Shown in pieces: positions 60,594-64,000 of a stretch of 64,000 nucleotides of DNA; position 1 is the stretch's first letter, and every line of letters begins with the position of its first letter. Source of the DNA: Limnomonas spitsbergensis (taxonomy: Eukaryota > Chlorophyta > Chlorophyceae > Chlamydomonadales). Made by a program: the position numbers and the translations under genes. The stretch spans positions 6,866,001 through 6,930,000 of the forward strand of contig JAYJMM010000124.1 in the NCBI GenBank assembly GCA_037349105.1. Direction: 5' to 3'. The notes below the pieces were generated by a model. The model was not told where the DNA came from. It saw only the letters and a program-made list of their open reading frames with translations, and ran no database searches.

Positions 60594-61411
60594 TGTCACG
60601 ACGTATGACTGCACCGTGCGTTTGACTGCGCCAACTGCTTTTTCGGTTGGAAGTTGTGTGTGAACCTGAACAAGTGTGGTTGCCGTCTTAGAGGATCCCG
60701 AACTGGGTCCTTTACTTTTTCTTTCTTACTTGATTTCACGGCCTACAATAGACTCTTAACGTTTCTAGCTATTGTTCCTGATTATCGATCTGCAAGTTAA
60801 TCGTCAATCCAAGTCTTACTAAGGGGAAACTGGCAGAGCAACTAGGCCAACAACGACTCTATAAGCATCAACAAGTCTCCTGATACGAAGCTGGCAGAGC
60901 ACCTAGGCCAACAGTCGACCATTTGCAGCAATTAGAGTTATTCCTGCCTCTTAACAAGGCATATCTCCAGTCTTACAGCTGGATATTACCACCAACCCAC
61001 CATCACATCTCCAATCTACAGCCTTTCCTTTGGCTCCAAGTCGACCATCTGATTTATCAGAGATATCTTCACTCATCAGAAGTCGCCAAGCAAGCGACTC
61101 ATCACCACAGATCAACGGCCACAATCGCCCAAGATCGTCCCAAGAAACCCATAAGTACCTCAAGTGTCGAGGCTTTACGAGATCTTGTCAACAGTATCGA
61201 AGAAGTCCAGGTGAAGTAGCAAGAGCTATCACCTGTTATCGAGCTGATTTCACTGAGTTACAGCAGTGAGTCGAGAAGCTCTTACTAGTGCAAGCTCTGT
61301 AAGAGTTTATTAGTACTTGTTTAAGAAAGAAAAAGTCCGATTAGGATCACCTCTAATCGACTGTGGGCTGTGGGGGAAATCGTCCGTTCCAAGATCGATA
61401 AAACGGTGAAG
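60594..61411 (+). repeat. Putative LTR and leader of a second retroelement
   Basis: Starts TGTCACGACGTATGACTGC directly at the break in copy D, has no long ORF, and is followed by a gag-like ORF. A 27-bp relative of the start lies at 39813-39839. It contains two similar blocks (ctggcagagcaactaggcca at about 60829 and its variant at about 60889). The LTR end cannot be placed because the second LTR lies outside the window. Confidence 0.5.
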
Positions 61412-64000
61412 ATGAGCGGGATAGGGGCTGCAGAAGTGCCCAAAGTCGCTCCAGAGATTGAGAAGGATAGTGTTGCTAAGAACACAAGGGGTGCTCTAGC
61501 GGCAAAGGTTGCGCCAGTTGGAGCCTCAGTTGCTGGTACCTCGTCTGCTCCTCCGGTTTCGTTGGTGCAACCAAAGCCTGTGTGGCAACAGATGTATGAT
61601 AGGGCTGGACCAGTAGCTAAAGTATGCCTGGATAAGCTAAGGCTCAAGCAAGAGCTGGTTGAGCAGGCGATGTCAGCTTTGGAAAGCAGACAAGAAGCAT
61701 GCAGCCTTGAGGAATTTGACAAGACGCTGACCACCACAATTCCTCCTATTGAAGATGAGAGGAATAAAGCTATTAAAGAAGCCCTGATTGCGTCACCTGC
61801 CCAGGTTCCAAGGAAGTTCATAGACGTGGAAACAGGGAAAGAGGTGTTAATGCAATATGACAACCCTGTGTATATGTACCTCAAGAAGGAGAGTCGCAAG
61901 TATGCTTTCACTGGGACGCCGTCTAAAATGACGCAGGTTACCCGACTTGCAGAACAGAGTGTTGTAACAGAATTTGAGGGAGGATCTCAGTCAGGGTCCG
62001 CTACGTCAGTGGCCGCGCCCCAGCGACCACCTGAACAGTCTCCTGCTGTGAACGTGTCAATGCCTTTTGCGGTGCATGAGCCCATGGCGCAGAATGCACC
62101 ACTGCATGTGCCTGTTGCAGACATCCCAGCACTCGTGCCTGTTGCTCCTGCCGCCTCTGTCCCTCCCTCCAATGCTGCGTCTATTCAGGGTGCATCTGTG
62201 AGAAGAGAAGTTCATGGTGTGGAATCTGGATCATCACGTCCGCCACCGCCGCCACCGCCGCCACCACCGCCGCCGACGCAAGTCCCTGCAAGGTCGGCTG
62301 GACAGACGCATAACGTACCAGTCTACCCACAGTCTGGAAGATATGAAGATTCTGTGCCACGGATGCAAGGTTTGGCGTCCGTGTCGGAAGAGCCTGAAGG
62401 TGAAGGATCTGGGGGAAGTACCGGGGATGATGTCACCGCTGGAGAACTTCCAGAACAAGGTAACCGCTTCACGGGACCTTCTGCATCACAGTCATTTCAT
62501 ACGGCTGTGGGCACTGAGCATTCCAATTGGAATACTCCTGTCACTCAGGGTCTAGGTGGTTCTGGTCTGGATAGCTCCAGGGTTAGGGCAGTCCGTGAAA
62601 GGGCGGCGCTTGCTCAGAGACTGCTACTGGAATATGATCGCCGACAGCAAGGTGAGGATGCAGCTAGAAACGCTGCAATGACCATTGAGCCCCTTCGGGC
62701 AAGCACCAGAGGTACGGCAGCTGCACCGTCCCAGGAACGCAGCCATCAAGAGCCGTCCCATGAGGATCAGAGTAGGTTCAGGCCTGCTCAACAGGTACCC
62801 AGTGAGCCCACATGGAATGGGTTCCAGTCTGCGTATTCGGGAGGAATGCATCATGCGTTTCCACAAGGTGTAAGGGATTCCAGTCAAGGCCAGAGACAGC
62901 ACCAGCAGTCTGGTCAAGGTCACGGGCATGATCAAAACCAAGGTCAGTCGCAAGGGCAGGGCATGAATCAGAACCTGCGGTATGGACATCAAGACCGTGG
63001 TGAGTTCCACGGAGGTGGGACAGGAACTGGCTATAGTCAAGGGCCAGCAAGAGGTAACCAACCACCTAATGGTGGACCACCGTCTGGTGGGGGTCAGCCT
63101 CCAGGTCACAGATGGGTGTCAAGACATGGTGTGTTGTTTGAGTCAGGAGACCCTTCCAGGAGTCAAGCTCCTGCAGGAGGTGATCCTGGTGGACGCCCTG
63201 ATTCAGAGAGTGCCACACCGGGTCCAGTAAATTGGCTGACTGATGTCAAGCTAGATGGGAAGACTGTGATTGACTCGTCCAGGGTTGTTGAGTCCTCAGC
63301 GACTGAGAGCATTATCTCACACAGGATATGGGAAAGATCACTCAGGTTTTTCTGGGGGAATAATGAGCACAGGTTGCACGACGCGGTGTCTGCTCATGTG
63401 AGCATTATTATGAGCACGATTCTGCCAGCAGGAGTTGCTTTCCTCAAGAAGCACTTTGCTGAGCTAGAATATCTGTGCCCGAGCGCAATGCCGCCCATGG
63501 TGAGAGCCATTGAGGGAAGGGATGGCAGTACCAGGAATGACTTCCTGCAGGATGGCACTCAGACCATCATGGGGAACATGAGGAGGAATAAAATGATCCT
63601 GATGGGGGTCGAGGAGGCTGGGGTACGAGAGTACGAGCCTTATCCTTTACAAGACGAGCCCTACAGCTTTATTGAAGCTCTGCTGATGGTAGCCAAGCGC
63701 TACCTCAACGTTGCAACATCAGCTGAAATGGCCATTTGGACCCAGGGCTGCATTATGGGTAAGCAGAATCAGCTTGACAGGATGGTACTTGTCAGCGAGA
63801 ACCCCAGGCAGTTTGGGATCAGGTGTCTATCAGTTTACTCAGCGTTTCAGGGGTCTAACAAGATCGCTTACAATGGGACGATTGAGAGGACATCTATCAT
63901 TGATGTGATCATGCGTGGTGTACCAATGTACGTCCAGGAGGTGTGTGAGAGAGAGCTTCAAGGCTTGGGTGTTGAAGATGACAACTTCAGAGTCCAGGCG
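61412..64000 (+). CDS. Long open reading frame, gag-like, continues past the window
   Basis: Open from ATG 61412 to the window end, 863 codons without a stop or visible intron. The N-terminus starts MSGIGAAEVPKVAPE. A 13-residue polyproline tract is encoded by CCG/CCA repeats near 62239-62275. A Gln/Gly/His-rich stretch follows (62870-63110). The last 230 codons look globular and helical (ISHRIWERSLRFFWGNNEHR, GVAFLKKHFAELEYLCP, EALLMVAKRYLNVATSAEM). Length, lack of introns, composition and the LTR-like start upstream suggest a retroelement gag, but no zinc knuckle or pol motif is reached, so a host gene is not excluded. Confidence 0.6.
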   Translation, partial: MSGIGAAEVPKVAPEIEKDSVAKNTRGALAAKVAPVGASVAGTSSAPPVSLVQPKPVWQQMYDRAGPVAKVCLDKLRLKQELVEQAMSALESRQEACSLEEFDKTLTTTIPPIEDERNKAIKEALIASPAQVPRKFIDVETGKEVLMQYDNPVYMYLKKESRKYAFTGTPSKMTQVTRLAEQSVVTEFEGGSQSGSATSVAAPQRPPEQSPAVNVSMPFAVHEPMAQNAPLHVPVADIPALVPVAPAASVPPSNAASIQGASVRREVHGVESGSSRPPPPPPPPPPPPTQVPARSAGQTHNVPVYPQSGRYEDSVPRMQGLASVSEEPEGEGSGGSTGDDVTAGELPEQGNRFTGPSASQSFHTAVGTEHSNWNTPVTQGLGGSGLDSSRVRAVRERAALAQRLLLEYDRRQQGEDAARNAAMTIEPLRASTRGTAAAPSQERSHQEPSHEDQSRFRPAQQVPSEPTWNGFQSAYSGGMHHAFPQGVRDSSQGQRQHQQSGQGHGHDQNQGQSQGQGMNQNLRYGHQDRGEFHGGGTGTGYSQGPARGNQPPNGGPPSGGGQPPGHRWVSRHGVLFESGDPSRSQAPAGGDPGGRPDSESATPGPVNWLTDVKLDGKTVIDSSRVVESSATESIISHRIWERSLRFFWGNNEHRLHDAVSAHVSIIMSTILPAGVAFLKKHFAELEYLCPSAMPPMVRAIEGRDGSTRNDFLQDGTQTIMGNMRRNKMILMGVEEAGVREYEPYPLQDEPYSFIEALLMVAKRYLNVATSAEMAIWTQGCIMGKQNQLDRMVLVSENPRQFGIRCLSVYSAFQGSNKIAYNGTIERTSIIDVIMRGVPMYVQEVCERELQGLGVEDDNFRVQA

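Overview
The window is nuclear DNA from a photosynthetic eukaryote, most likely a chlorophyte green alga. The evidence is an intron-rich LHCI antenna gene with a chloroplast-type leader, an isopentenyl-diphosphate isomerase gene, a mitochondrial HSP70 in at least 16 exons, and remains of a four-domain voltage-gated cation channel. Introns are mostly 70-400 bases with GT-AG ends, and stop codon use is standard. No bacterial or organellar genes, rRNA, complete tRNA or CRISPR array is visible. Where I give exon boundaries, they were read by eye and checked by whether intron phases close.

Layout. 1-5946 (minus): mitochondrial HSP70, running off the left edge. 7211-12620 (minus): damaged voltage-gated channel. 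15559-17219 (plus): LHCA3. 19765-23598 (minus): decayed copy of a pseudokinase gene. 23718-25134: hAT DNA transposon with an 8-bp target duplication, itself broken by a captured piece of retrotransposon. 26733-31126 (minus): better preserved pseudokinase paralogue containing an in-frame inverted duplication. 31.1-34.8 kb: poorly understood DNA with one unrecognised ORF. 34862-36285 (minus): truncated relative of the large Gypsy element. 36722-39136 (minus): IDI. 40184-41632 (minus): rhomboid-like membrane protein. 43099-60114 (plus): a 17-kb Ty3/Gypsy LTR retrotransposon. 60594-64000: probable start of another LTR element with a long open gag-like ORF. A short SINE-like repeat recurs at about 14.0, 18.0-18.4, 42.8 and 60.5 kb.

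The standout is the 17-kb Gypsy element. It has a long gag region with several zinc-knuckle ORFs, a protease-like ORF, an ORF that starts with a PHD finger and other Cys-rich modules, and a pol region in the order reverse transcriptase, RNase H, DNMT3-like cytosine-5 DNA methyltransferase, integrase, PHD finger. A DNA methyltransferase between RNase H and integrase, with chromatin-reader fingers in the same element, suggests an element that could write and read chromatin marks. This copy is damaged: a 7-bp tandem duplication right after methyltransferase motif I, a TAG in place of the Glu of the ENV motif, and further in-frame stops.

The host genes are unrelated single genes: mitochondrial protein import and folding (HSP70), photosystem I light harvesting (LHCA3), isoprenoid precursor supply (IDI), a rhomboid-like membrane protein and a catalytically dead kinase. 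There is no operon-like organisation.
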